In this document: positions 13,503-25,900 of the stretch, piece after piece | Numbering within the stretch: the stretch's first letter is position 1 | How the letters are laid out: each line of letters opens with the position of its first letter | DNA from: Diprion similis | Taxonomy: Eukaryota > Arthropoda > Insecta > Hymenoptera > Diprionidae | NCBI RefSeq assembly: GCF_021155765.1 | Contig: NC_060107.1 | Location: 1,098,501 to 1,162,500, forward strand | Length of the DNA stretch: 64,000 nt | Reading direction: 5' to 3' | Program-made: the position numbers and the translations under genes | The notes under the pieces: generated by a model | Databases searched by the model: none | What the model saw: the letters and a program-made list of their open reading frames with translations, nothing else | What the model was told of the DNA's origin: nothing

Positions 13503-14112
13503 TAGGGTGGCGCAAAAAAACGGACTGTTTTTTTTTTGAGTCTCGCGTGACAAAATGTTAGTTTTTGATGTTTTAAGAGCCCACTCCAAAGGACAGCTCA
13601 AAAAAAAATTTGAAGAGGTCGCTCCAAATTTTTTTAAATGTCAAAAATCGTCAAAAAATTAAATTAAAAAAATTATATTTTCAGTATTTTGTTTGATTTT
13701 TAATTCATGTCGTGGTGTATTGTTATCGATTCTTTCTTACTAAGTTGAAGAAAAAAAATTTATGAAATTTCGATATGAATATTAAAAGTTCGCTCGAAAA
13801 GATCTAAAGTAATGCACCAAAAAATTGAAAAAAAATTATGAGCGACCTTTCAAAATTCAAATTTTGAACTGAAACTTTCGGAAACTTATTTTTTTTTGTC
13901 TATAAAATTATACCGTAACGAGAAAAAAAAAAAATAAAAAAAAAAAAAATCTATTTTTGACGATTTCTGACGTTTTAAAAAATGTGGAGCGACCTCTTAA
14001 AAATTTTTTTTTGAACTGTCCTTTGGAGTGGGCTCTGAAAACATCAAAAACTAACATTTTGTCACACGAGACTCAAAAAAAAAAAAAATCGTCGGTTTTT
14101 TGCACCACCCTA
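13503..14112. mobile_element. Fold-back MITE, family A, copy 1 (TA duplication)
   Basis: A 606-bp element (13505-14110) between TA dinucleotides. It begins GGGTGGCGCAAAAAAACGGA and ends with the near reverse complement (TTTTTTGCACCACCC). Inverted arms of roughly 150 nt share AGCCCACTCCAAAGGACAG and GGTCGCTCC blocks. The middle is A/T-rich with no coding capacity. TA duplication plus long inverted repeats point to a Tc1/mariner-mobilised MITE (family knowledge). A second copy is at 35806-36417. Confidence 0.88.
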
Positions 14113-15369
14113 ATATACATATACGTCCTGACCTGTTACACATTCGCTGAAAATATATTCATATTTAACGTTGTTCTAAGTTTTCTTTATGGAGTTAATT
14201 GCAACAGCCTTATATTCATCCTTAGGCAACACTTAGCCACGTGCTTTATTGACTGTGAAGTTTGAACATAGTGTTACGTTAAGACCAACGAATGCAAATT
14301 ACACGTATTGCGATGTATAAGTGGAGCAATCGGTGTTCTTCTCAGACTCCACACACTGTTTGAATGCGCAGATTTTCAAGCTCTACATACAGCGCTTAGC
14401 GCACCTGCAGCGCTAATTGTCCGGAAGCGTTTCGCGTTGGCGCTGGAAGTAGCTCGTTTCTCAATTAAGGTCGGAGAATCCAGCGGCTAAGTGCGCAACG
14501 CGCGCTCCTCTTCGTTCTACACGATGCAAAAAAATGCGCATGCAGTATAGAAAAACAAACTCGCGTCTCTTCCTCGAAAATGGAAGCAGACAGCGGAGGA
14601 AGACCCATATTCACCTCTCGCCTCACTCCCTAAAGTATTTCTGGGATTCCGGGTGACGGATTGTTCGAGCACGTGGCCCGGGCACGTGGCAAGTAGATAC
14701 GTCACCGTCGGTGCTGGATGCGACTATTCGACGCGTGTGTCGCACCTACGAACATGGATCAACCTGACTCGAGTCGACCGGTCGGCTTTGTTTGGTATAG
14801 GAAAGCAGCAATATACGAGAAAGCTTCCGTTTATAATTGCCAGCATCCATCACTCGTCCCGATCCAATCCATCTCTCCAAAGCCCAGCGGGTGCAAAACG
14901 CGCCACGAATTTATATCAATAATGAAAATGTCCCTGCAGCGAGTTGCATCTTCTAACCGAAATGAAGAAAACAATTTATGGAATAAAAAATCGACCATTA
15001 ACACCGATTATGTTCAACAGTCCAACAACTTTGCACCGATCTCAAGTCCGAGGTAACCAGCGAAGAAGAGGGCAGTAGCGGATGATGGGGATCAGGAGCG
15101 CCAAAGAAAGATGACGAAGATTGCGAAGATGCAGCAGCAGGCCAGGATTCCGCACCGGTACAAGCCGGGCAGTACCGGAAATAATTCCAATGGTTTTTAG
15201 CGCGGTTCTCTCGTTGTCAGATTTTCGGAATACCTATGTGCATGGCTATGGTTAGTTGTTAACCGAGAGGCAACATCAGCCATCTCCTCGACGCCTTCCG
15301 AAAATAAAAATAGCCGTTGAACCGCACCGGAAGCAGGAAGCTTGAAGCGCTCGACGCCGGCTGCACAGA

Positions 15370-18300
15370 ATGACATCGGATATGCGTGCGCAGCAGCCCC
15401 TTCGGGGTGCTTCAGTGCCGATGGGGGATGCCCTCGACTCCGCCAACGGACACGGAGACGGGGGTCAGTTTGTCACGCGCAGTCGACCAGTCAGTTTCTA
15501 CGACAATTTCAAGGTGAGCCGATCCATTATTTGCGGTATATTGCGCTCAGTTGTGCGAAGTTGATGAGGACATTTTGGAAATCGTGCTATTCTTGATTTA
15601 AATATTACAAAGGAAATGAAGATGGGTGACATTTGATGGACAGGTATGAGATGTAAACTTGCAAAGAAAAAATCGCAATTTTTATTCACAATTGTAACGA
15701 AAGATCCAAACGTGTTTTTTAAAGTGTCAGATGTGTACAGATTCACTGACTATTTTTATTATTTTTCTTTTTGGTTTTGAAGAAACCTGTTGAAATTATT
15801 ACTATGTCATCCTCTATTCGAGAGTTAAATTTTTCAAACACGCAGTGACAGCTAAAGTAATACGAAGCATGTTTGTTCAAGTCTAAAACTTCGGAACGTG
15901 ATTCATTTTCGGAAAAAATATTTAATGTTCTTTGAGAATTACGAATTTCATTAAAAGCGTCGAGAGTGTCGGTGGAGTTCCGCGCCAACGACAATAACGT
16001 TCAATTCAAAGACTAGACGACCGTTGTTTTCGACTTTCTCTATATACCGAGCAGTTCGAATTCACAAAATGAAAAATAACACGCGTCACAGATTAAAACG
16101 AAAAACACCGAGATCTATATCCCCACCTAAATACCTTGTTAAAATGAAAATCGTTTCCCGATTTATAGGACGTACCAGCGATGCCGCCGTGCGTTTCGTC
16201 GGCCGTCAGCGCGGGGAATTTGAATCAGGTTGCACGAGACGAAGGATCATTGCCGATGTCGCGGAACAGCCGCGTGAGCAGTGCGGTCAGCGCCGGAAAC
16301 GTGGCGAGGATCCAGAGTCCAAAAGTAATCGGTAATATCAAGCTCTGTCCGCGACTATCGGGAACCCCTCCTACCTCCACAGCTACGTATGTACATATAA
16401 ATCGCAAATCTCGATCACTATGCAGGTGCCGTATCGACGGGGCATATCGGGAAGATCTTCCGCCTCGAAAAGGAAAAGGGGGATCCTCAGCTCGGGCGTG
16501 CACCTTCAATGGCGACTTGCCTGTCGACTACCGTCCCGGTCAACCTGACCACGTCGCAGATCGCCGGCCGGCACACACCCACCCGGAACTCCCTCAGGCA
16601 TAGCCGGATGATCGTGATGAACAGGACCGGAAACGGTGAGTGGGATTGCCGGGGTGTGCAGTTTTCGCTTTTAGGAATAATCGGAAAATCCATGAGGATC
16701 GTTAGGGAGGTTTTTCACTTCCGGGGAACGAAGATCCACGTTTTGGTCTCGGCTGGACTCGATGAGTCAAGCGATTATTGTCCGCAGAGCGGCGTATCGG
16801 CGGGGGGTATTTGCTAAGGACGTAGAGTCCTTCTGGGAAGGATAATAGGACGTTGGGACTTTCGTAGTTTCTTGATTCGTACTTTCTCAGGTATGAGTGT
16901 GATTTGTCATCGCATTTTACCAGGCATTAATTAGAGCCAGTCTTCAGGCCATCCATGCACGTCATTTCGAAAGGCAAACACTGCATGATGAGTTGGGGTA
17001 CACGCCTAGGATTAGTTGTAAACAACAACAACAACAACGATCCAGAGGATGCAACAACGCTCATAATAGCAATATACATACCGTGCATTCCTCGGATCGA
17101 AGGAAAACGCTAATCCTACATATTGGGTTACCTGAATCAGGTAGACGAAACCGACGACGACAACTCGTATTGCTTTGACTCTCAACTATAGTATACATAT
17201 AGGTAGAGAAAATTTGTCGCTTTTTTTTCACCAAAACTGTAATATTTTGTGCACAGGAAGCCGTGAAAATTGCTCATCTCGCCATTTCTGTTTGTGTCGA
17301 CTGCAATTAGTTTACGGTGGATGACCAATAGAATGCAGAATAGGCGTTAACCGAGCGGCTAATTACATTCGGGAACTGAAGCCAGTCGAGCAATTAGGGA
17401 ATCGATGTGAAACGAAACGGGACGACAAATCGTTAGGTACTCCATACAGTTCGGTTCGCACAGTTTGCTCCAATTTTCAAAGACTGATCGCGTAACCCAG
17501 CCAGGTGTGACCGGCTACTTTTGCTTCTACGTCTGTATTCATTGTCAGTTAGTGGATGCTTCATCAGATCTCTTGCACCATTGATAAAGTTATTTAATAA
17601 TTAGTCTGGTAGATATGCAGCCAGAGCTAATGACGATATTTTTTTTTATTTACTCTTACGGATATCCTATGACTGACGCATTGTTGTAATACCGAAATTA
17701 CTCTATTTATTCGTCACTTAAACTTCTCCGCCAAGGCGTCGTTAGCCTCGAAGGCTACGGGTGTTAGTCGTTGTTTAACTATTAGCGTTAGTCACGTGGC
17801 GCGTGCGCAAGCGGCGTTGATAAAGACTCACGCACTAATTAGGTCGTCGTTGAATGTTTACGTCGGTATAATTAGCCGTTGCGTGTTGACTGGCTGATCA
17901 GAAGCGACAACTTTCTTCACCTAAAACCGACTTGCCTTAGCTAGCATATTATACTTTCACGATATTATTTGCCAACTAGTTTCTTGCCGATAATCAACTC
18001 TCGATGTTGAACGTTGAATCAATTTGAAAATATCCACAATACCTGTGTACCTAAAAATATGATTTCGAATAATTGATGGAGATAAATATATTTATATATA
18101 TATATATCTCGGTATCCGTTTTAAACTCTTTTAAAAAAAAAAAACGGAGAACGGATCTAGATATGTCGAGAAAAACGAACCGGAACAGAACGCGTGCTTC
18201 TGTTTGCATGTGTTTGTAATTGCTGGTACTGAATGCATGTTAGGTATATATTTTAAGCACCGCCTTAAGCTGGCACCGTAGCACACTTGCTTTCCATTTC

Positions 18301-20920
18301 AATTTCCGTGTCATCAGTCTTTCGAGCACCTCCCAGAGAGCCGAGGGAACGAATTAGGCTTCCGTTTTTTTCAAACGTATTTTTAACAACGCTGTAATAT
18401 TTTTTCGAGACAAGGTATTTGAGAGAGTTCCTTGCATTGTTAAAAATTTAGTATTTATTCGCCAAAAGGTTTTTGCCTTCCTGATGTGTATTTTCCGGAA
18501 GATTTTGAGTCTATTGCGCCTTGGCGGTGGTGCAGGATCTTAAGTATTGATCATCGCAGGTGACCGCAATTGTTTGACCTGTAGACCATATATCAATCTC
18601 TTCATGATTAGACACAATAGATATTGCACTCCTGAATTTTCCTGATCCCTATTGTATTGCATTGTTATATCCGATATTAATCGACACTCAGCACGCAAAA
18701 GGAACAATAGAATGGTAGTGGAATCCTGCGACGATGATTAGACCTCGTTTTCATCTCTCGTAGCATCGATCTCGTCATAGGAAGCAGCACCTGAGCTGAT
18801 CAGCGGGTGCAGACGCGTCATGGAATTAAAGTATTATTTCAAGAAACTGTTTTCGTGCGACCTTTGCTGCGACATCGCGTGCTCTTTGCTCTCCTCCTTG
18901 GGTGGAAATTTCCATTGTTCGAGGACAATGGAACTCCACCGAATTCACCCTCCTCTTGACCGAGGGTTCGGGTATACTCCGTAACTTACCTGTATACAAA
19001 ACTTCCTGCAGGTATATTATATCTGCAATCGAAGCGGAACTTTTCTATCCTCGTCGTCGTGTGGTTAACACAGCCTGCAGGTGGACGACGTCGTCAACTC
19101 GGTGTGTTTAACCCGACGGTTAATGGACGGTACTTCGTACCCGTATTTGTAAGCCGAGTAACTCGTCGGACCGCCGAGAAGTTGCTGCGAGAAACTGGGT
19201 CCTTCCATCCGTACAAGGCAAGGACGGATCGACCAGATTCTGTAGCTCACAGACCGCAAGGCCTGATCTCGAGCCATTTCACGATTTCACAGTATTGAAT
19301 TAAATTAGAAACTCTCGAGAAAGGGACCAACGATTATACGTTGATCGGATTCTATAATCTGTCATCCTTGACCCGAAGACGTGATCCTCGATTCGCGGTC
19401 CAAAAGTATGAAGTGATAATCGCTAGCTAATCTCAAGATGCGAAAGGTCATGGATACCATATCGTGATGTGAAATAGACGGTATATAGAAATGTGGTTTC
19501 GAAACTTTACGACTTTACCTCGAACTTGATTCGCCCGAATTTCCCGCGCGTTTTACCGCCCTTTGAACGACGACGTAGTCGCGAATTGCATTAATCCAAC
19601 CCTCCTCGTCACAGCTCCACGCAGATCCCAGGCACCGCTGCTGTTGCACCGGGTGCTCGCCAGGTGTCTGGCTGCAATTCAACTGATCCTTGGTATAGCA
19701 GTGACGTCATTGGCGCTCTGGTTCCTGGTGTGGGCGCCAAACCTGCCGATAACCGATATCCCCTACTGGAGTGGAATCCCCGTGAGTATGAATGTCTGCC
19801 GTGCCGAGTAAAGTAAACCGAGTAACAAATATCCGTCTGTAAATCAACCACAGCTCCTGCTCTCCGGATGCTTCGGATCCCTGCTGCTGTGCTGTTTCAA
19901 AAACGAGTATACCGGTTCGAGTCGTGGATTTTGCATATCCTCAGCGAAGGTAGGATGAACTGAAGAGGATTACAGTTTAGACGGTCTAAAATCGTACCTG
20001 GTTTTATGAGCATTTTTTTTTTTCACAGAAAATTTAAACACTTGGGAGCAATTTGAGTTTGCGGGCTTTATTAGTCGTAGTTTCAAACACATTTTGGAAT
20101 TTTTTCATTGAAATTATTAACGAAATGACAGTATGGCGCGTGAAAGAGCGAACGACTCGGTTTTCAATCCGGTATCGCAGATCTTTCGGGCAATTTTTAT
20201 CCAATTGAGTTGAAATTTTGACACAATCTTTAAAACTTCACATTTTGACTACGAGCTCGAATCCAAAAACATAGTTTTACTTATACGCGTTCTGCTGCCA
20301 ATGTATTATTAATTTCAATGAAAAAAATTCCAAAATGTTCTTAAAACTACAAATAATAAAACTCTCAAACTCAAACTGCTCTACGTAATTTCGTTTTCTT
20401 ACTAAAAGAAAAGAAACTTCTAAAATTAAGTTTGACTTTAGATGACCTGATCTGATTTGATTTAGATTGCTTTATACCTGGAAACTCACCCTCATCTCAC
20501 CGATTTCAGGTCCTCAGCGTCTTTCTGTCGGGGCTTGCGACTCTGGCGGGCATCGTCGCCTGCGTCTCTTCCTCCATGCATCTCGTCCGTTTGGCCCGTA
20601 CCGATTGCACTCCTCGAGACCTAAACGACACATGCTCGTGTCGTCCTCGGGGCAATTTCACCGTCACTCCTGAACCGATTCTTCGGTACGCCGACCTCAG
20701 CTGTCCAGAGGTTGAGAGCATCCTGGCGATACTTTTAATATTTTCGGCAACTTGCAATGGTCTCGGCGCCATTATCGCTGGGTGGTACTGCTACCTTCAT
20801 TGGAACACGACGACGGACTCCAGGGATAAAGGGAACAAGTACACCCAAGTCAGAACCGGCCCTGTGCCGGGCCACAACCTTACCAGACCGATTTACAATC
20901 CGAATTTAAACGGACGATGA
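15370..20920 (+). CDS. Sspn: Sarcospan-like four-transmembrane protein
   Basis: Sarcospan is a tetraspan component of the dystrophin-glycoprotein complex in the plasma membrane, bound to sarcoglycans. Exons: 15370-15513, 16169-16331, 16426-16635, 19615-19781, 19854-19949, 20510-20920; all phases agree, about 396 aa. The N-terminal 175 residues are polar, Ser/Arg/Gly-rich and not conserved with vertebrates. Then four hydrophobic helices: about 184-210 (with AAIQLILGIAVTSLALW, close to the vertebrate LALLQLALGIAVT signature), 229-245, 261-285 and 331-358. The block ITDIPYWSGIP matches vertebrate VRDTPFWAGI. The large loop has four cysteines (293, 302, 304, 325) and N-glycosylation sequons at Asn300 and Asn309. 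An in-frame stop at 15343 precedes the ATG. The tail is YTQVRTGPVPG-rich. Remembered similarity supports the name; other CD20/tetraspan-like families are less likely. Confidence 0.8.
16636..19614. other. Intron 3 of the sarcospan-like gene
   Basis: About 3 kb between exons 3 and 4. Mostly unique AT-rich sequence with a short TA microsatellite near 18095 and a CAA run near 17020. No further coding exon was recognised. Confidence 0.5.
19981..20450. mobile_element. Fold-back MITE, family C, copy 1 (intronic)
   Basis: Lies in the intron between sarcospan exons 5 and 6. The arm CATTTTGGAATTTTTTCATT (20090-20110) is answered by the inverted AATGAAAAAAATTCCAAAATG near 20318-20338, and the pairing extends outward through GAGTTTG and GGTCTAAA blocks. 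A related copy is at about 45066-45445. The ends are approximate and no target duplication was resolved. Confidence 0.7.
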
Positions 20921-21871
20921 CTGAGAGAGACTAGTGCGTGAATTTTTTTCATTCATTCACTCTTTGTCATCGCATGTCTCTGTCGCAATACTCTTCGCGA
21001 CGTATGAAAGCGAACGATGTGAAAAAGAGAAGACGAACTTTGATCGTGATGGTTCGCACATTGACTCTACTTATAATGGAGTTGCATTTTCCAGGACATA
21101 CGGTCGTGTATTTTTTATTTATATACTTCGATACGGGGTGGGATAAAATTGAATCGATGTAACATGATTTTGGGAAACGAACGTCTGTACCTCATATTTT
21201 AAGATTTTTTTTTACCAGTTTTAGAACAATTCGCTCCTTGCGAATTGATTTTCAAATGAATTAACTTGAATCTGACGTTCAAGTCAGAGTTATTTTTTCT
21301 TTCTTGAAGGGGGTAAGGGGGTTGAACTACTCCACGCATTATACCTTATACCGATGGACCAAATACTGATATAAATTACGTCTAAAGTTAATGCTATTTC
21401 GTGTTAATTATGTTCTACTTTTATCCCGTGGTAGTGTACCTAATTACATGTGTAGGTGTTAGGTATAGTTTTGAAGTTTTGAATAGATTCAGGTGTTTCC
21501 GTAAATGCTCATTATAGGTATTAGGCTGGTTTCCACATAAGCAATATCTCTCGAATAAAGTTAAGGAGCTTTTATTGTTTTGGTCGTTATTCCACATTCT
21601 TATTTTTAAATTCTGTCTATCGCTTCGAATCTCTGCAGTTACGTGCGCGGTATACGTGTATAAATAATTCATACACGTTTATTTTTCAGGTGTGTATGTG
21701 AATGGGTAGTTATTCTAACGCTTCGTTGAATGCGCAAGATTGAAAGGCAGCTCAATAATATGTTTAATGTAATTATATATATATATACATATAGAAAATA
21801 CTTTATTATTTAAACGAGACAAAAATAAAAAAATATCGATACTCGGCGATATAAGTATTCGTATACTAGTA

Positions 21872-21911
<40 letters not shown>

Positions 21912-22907
21912 TAATTACGTTAAACTTATAAATACAAATATATACATATAGTATAGTATAAAGCAATATTTTATTCCTCATATTTATAAAAAATTAATCA
22001 AACACAATTGACAACAATATTTCATATCATTTTTTTCTTCGTATACATTAAAGAAAAAGAGAACAGACCGGGACGAACAGAAATTCAACATTTTCTTTTC
22101 CTCAGTCGTTTCCTTATCCTGTACGTTATGCATGTATATACATAATATACAATTATGCATTTACACGTTATTTGGATTTTTCTTTTTGTTTTTTTAATCA
22201 CTGATCAGCAATTCAAATATCTCTTTCGAAATCTCTGCTGGCCACTCCGCAACTGTATAACGCTTTTTTCTTTGGTGTTAAATCGAACAATTAACACTTT
22301 CCATCAGACTTATTCATTACCATTATACATAGTGTATTATATGTAGAGAAGAACTGTTTAACCGTTATACGTATAGCACCAATCTAGTACCGATAAAAAA
22401 AGAAGGAAAAAAAAGGGAAAAAACCCGAACCGATAAAAAATTTCAACAATCTTTAAATGCAGTGCATTTTCCTCGCTATTAAATATGTCAAATATACATC
22501 TAAATTTAAAAACAAATTAACGTAATTACAAATACATTTAAAATATTGTAGCCTGTGGGTAACAAAATCATTCGACAAGCTACATACGAGGAGGTTCAAA
22601 ACATTCCGCGATATCACGTATGTATCAAAAATGACTATATACAAATTAAAATATAAAAGTAATATGGAATAGATAAGTTTCCCACGAGGCGTTATGAAAC
22701 TACACGCGTTCGTAATATGTCAGTCGATTGTATGATCCTATAGTGATAATAATTTCAGGTTGATCGTAATTTTAATTGGTTCCATACTCATCGCTGCGAG
22801 GGCAAGATTTGTAAGGCACTAAGGAAGCTCTGGGATTGAAGCTAAGGCAGCAGGCGAACCTTGATTATACGTATACCTATGACGAGGAACATCTTGAAGG
22901 AGCTGGA
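20921..22907. other. Convergent 3' regions of sarcospan-like and RhoGAP genes
   Basis: About 2 kb between two convergent stop codons, very AT-rich with a 32-nt poly-T run at 21874-21905. It should contain both 3' UTRs. A plus-strand AATAAA lies at 21554-21559 and a minus-strand AATAAA at 21970-21975. These would give overlapping or nearly touching transcripts. Confidence 0.5.
21554..21559 (+). terminator. Candidate poly(A) signal of the sarcospan-like gene
   Basis: AATAAA about 635 nt past the stop codon. Other A-rich AATAAA matches follow near 21824, so the true site is uncertain. Confidence 0.35.
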
Positions 22908-25900
22908 TCAAGGGTCCATGAGGTTGACCGAGGATGGGCGAAGGTTCAGCTGATACTCCCCGAATAACATTGCTGCCAACCAACGGTACTCTTCGCCCTT
23001 CAACGCTCCAGCAACGGTGTAACCGAAGAAGGGAGTCTCCTTGCACCTGAAATTATTACAGGATTTCAGTTTTTGTTCATCGAGCATGTTTTATTCTCCA
23101 AATCATTCCGGTGCTATTACCAAATGATATCTCACCTGTTGGGCTTTCCGTTCTTCATGATAAACGTGATGGACCACCTGGGTGAAGAGAGAAATGAAGC
23201 AAAATTTTAAGTCACTTTCTAAAAATTGCTCTCGAGTTCTGTGAACATGGTTTCCGGTAAAAAATGCGTTACGAGTTTAAGGACATTAGAAATAGAATAT
23301 TTCCAGGATAGTTTTCAGGACTATTAAAGGACAAGCAAAGTTCGAGGACGTTTCCACGACCACTGGACACCGTGATGAACGATATTCAAGTATATTTTTC
23401 TGGGTCACACCAGATATTAATAAACGCTCCCGCATAATTGCTTACGAAGTGTTGTTCTGCTTACCCCATCTGCGGATTACGCTTCGATTCGTGACCCAGG
23501 TACCAAACGATGTCCTCGATTCTCCACTCGTGGAGTTTCGTTGCGCACATTTTGTCCTTGTAGCAGCACAGCTTGGCTTGGTTGAACTCGAACAAGTAGT
23601 TTTTGAAATTCTTAGTCTTGTTATCAGCGAACTTGAGCTCTCCGGATATCGTCATCGGCGGGTTCACCTGCAACACCACAAACGGTCTATATGAGGAAAA
23701 ACGTAACCAATACGCGGTTGTGATGTATGAGTGTGTGCGGTTCCCGTGTGTGTAAACGGATAAGCGTATGTACATAGCCCAGAACCTAATTGGTCGACAT
23801 CCTGTTTTGGCCGCACGATTCCAATACGTATTATACATGAATTATGACTCACGGTGCCCGCGTGTCTCGCGGTTTTGTTGCTGCTACGATGCAGTTGTTA
23901 CTAGCCGGCCCCGTTACTAATTTCACAGAAAGACATCCGGCAACATGCGAGCGGAACATACCGGCGCAACTTGAATATTTCACCCACTTTCGATCCCCTA
24001 TAGCAGAAAGTCTAGTGCCCCGGAGGCATTCTAACGCACCGGCTAAAACCGGAGCCGTTGAATGGCGATCAGCATCAGTTAAATTGACCCCAATGAAAGA
24101 TAAACCATCGCGCAGAGATTATCGTTGTTCTCAAGGCACCGAGAGTGTAGATTGAAATGTACGAAATACGAACCAAGGGAACAATGTCTTTGTAGATTCT
24201 GTCTCTCTTGAGGACCAGGACGTTGTCCTTTCTGTCGTCGACGTCCCAGTACCCCCACCTTGCCACGGTCTCGAGCACGCTCTCGTTGTGATGCAGCGGA
24301 CGTTCGAGGTCGCCACCAAGGGCCGATTCCTCGAGGCAGAGCTCGTGGGGTTGATGGCCCGTCTTGTCCGCCAGTTCTCTGCACACGTCGAACGCAGTTT
24401 TGTGCGGACCAAGCTGCAACGGTCGAGTATGCATGATTAGGGTGAAATACGTGGCCGTTGAACTCTCGACCTACCGTGACGTTGACGCATTCCCCGTCCC
24501 TAGCGATCACGTAGATCCAGATCTTGAGGTCCCCCGAGGGCGCTGCCCTCGGACGATTGTTGGACACGTGGTGCCGCTCCAGAACCTCCAGGATCTTCGC
24601 CTCTCTGGCCAAGTCCGCCGCGGAGAGTTGGTAGAGCTTTGGGTAGAGCTCGATCAGGTCTCCGACCACTCTCGTCTCGGACCGGTTCCAATCGTCGTTC
24701 TTCGTCTCTCCGGCGTGCATCAAGGTGGGACCCCAGACTGCCGACAGGTTCGTCACGGTCATTCGGTTCCTCGCGCTCTGCTGGCTCAGGCAGTGAAGAT
24801 GGGCCAGTATCCTCCGGAGCGTCGCTCCCGCCACGGTGCTCAACCTCTCGAGTTTGCTTCTGTAGTTCGCCACCCGCTCGTCAGTGTTTTTCATGTCTTA
24901 AAAACAATTACAAACGTCTGTACCCTGCAGAGTGTATCGAGTAATGTCGAAACGCGTTCGAAGACGATGAAATCCACAATGCATAATAATTTGACCTGGA
25001 GACGGGTAATCGGTCCAAGTATATGCGCATATAATAAAATAAAAAGCAATTGGTGGTAATTGCAGGAAGCGTTTATTGAATTGTTATCGGGTCCCCGCAC
25101 GCCGCGCTGCGCTTTCCTAATGCATGCTAATGCCGTCGGTTTTAATTTGCTGCGCAGTTATTACACGTCAAAGGAACGTTCAACTCAGCTGTTATGGACG
25201 CCATGTCGCTGCGTAGAACTGAACGAACAGGCCCAGGTCACTGCCGTGGGCGTCCCTCTCGACGTTTCAGACGAACAGTTCGTTAACCGATCATTTTTAC
25301 TTGCATTGACCTCTTACTTTTTCTTTTATCCTCTGGGTGATTCACCAAACACTCAGAGTCTCACCCTGGTGAGATCCGTATATGAGAAATTTAAAACTGA
25401 CTATGGGAAAGAGAACGCTCTTTCTCCCAACGGCTGGAGACCAATTCGGACAGAATGCTCATTGTCGTGGTTTACGAATAAAGGAATACTTACACGAACA
25501 GACTCAGCGTACATTGTTGATTGTAGTTGAACGACATTCAACCGATTGTAGCTGCGTAGACTCATCGTATTAGTGTACCGGAAAGTGGGACGAAATTTTC
25601 ACAAGGGCATTAGCAATCTTTTTCTAATTTTTTTGTTCCTTTGCAATATTTTCTTACTACGCTTTGTTCAACTTCAAATTTTTTACCCCAGCGTCTGGCA
25701 ATTTGCATAGTCGACAGCTTCCATATTACACGTTGCTAAATGCTGACGAAGTAAAGGTGTAACAGCGATATAAAATTTTACTGGCACTGATGCGAGAAAG
25801 TTAGCTTACAAGCCTGGGAGTGAGAAAAAATAATTGACACCATTTCCACGCCTGTGTTTCACGGTTCGCTAGGTTAACATTGTGCTATACATATCAAAGT

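Larger units (their letters stand above)
8426..15369. other. Intron or upstream region of the sarcospan-like gene
   Basis: About 7 kb with no recognised coding exon. It contains a CT-rich tandem repeat (12240-12303), a 606-bp fold-back element (13505-14110) and GC-richer patches at about 14.3-15.4 kb that may be 5' UTR or promoter of the 15370 exon. Frames of up to 141 codons occur, but none resembles a known protein. Confidence 0.45.

Noticed and set aside
14718-15056. 112-codon plus-strand frame with an internal ATG
   Set aside because: No known domain; lies just upstream of the sarcospan first exon and is more likely 5' UTR or promoter.
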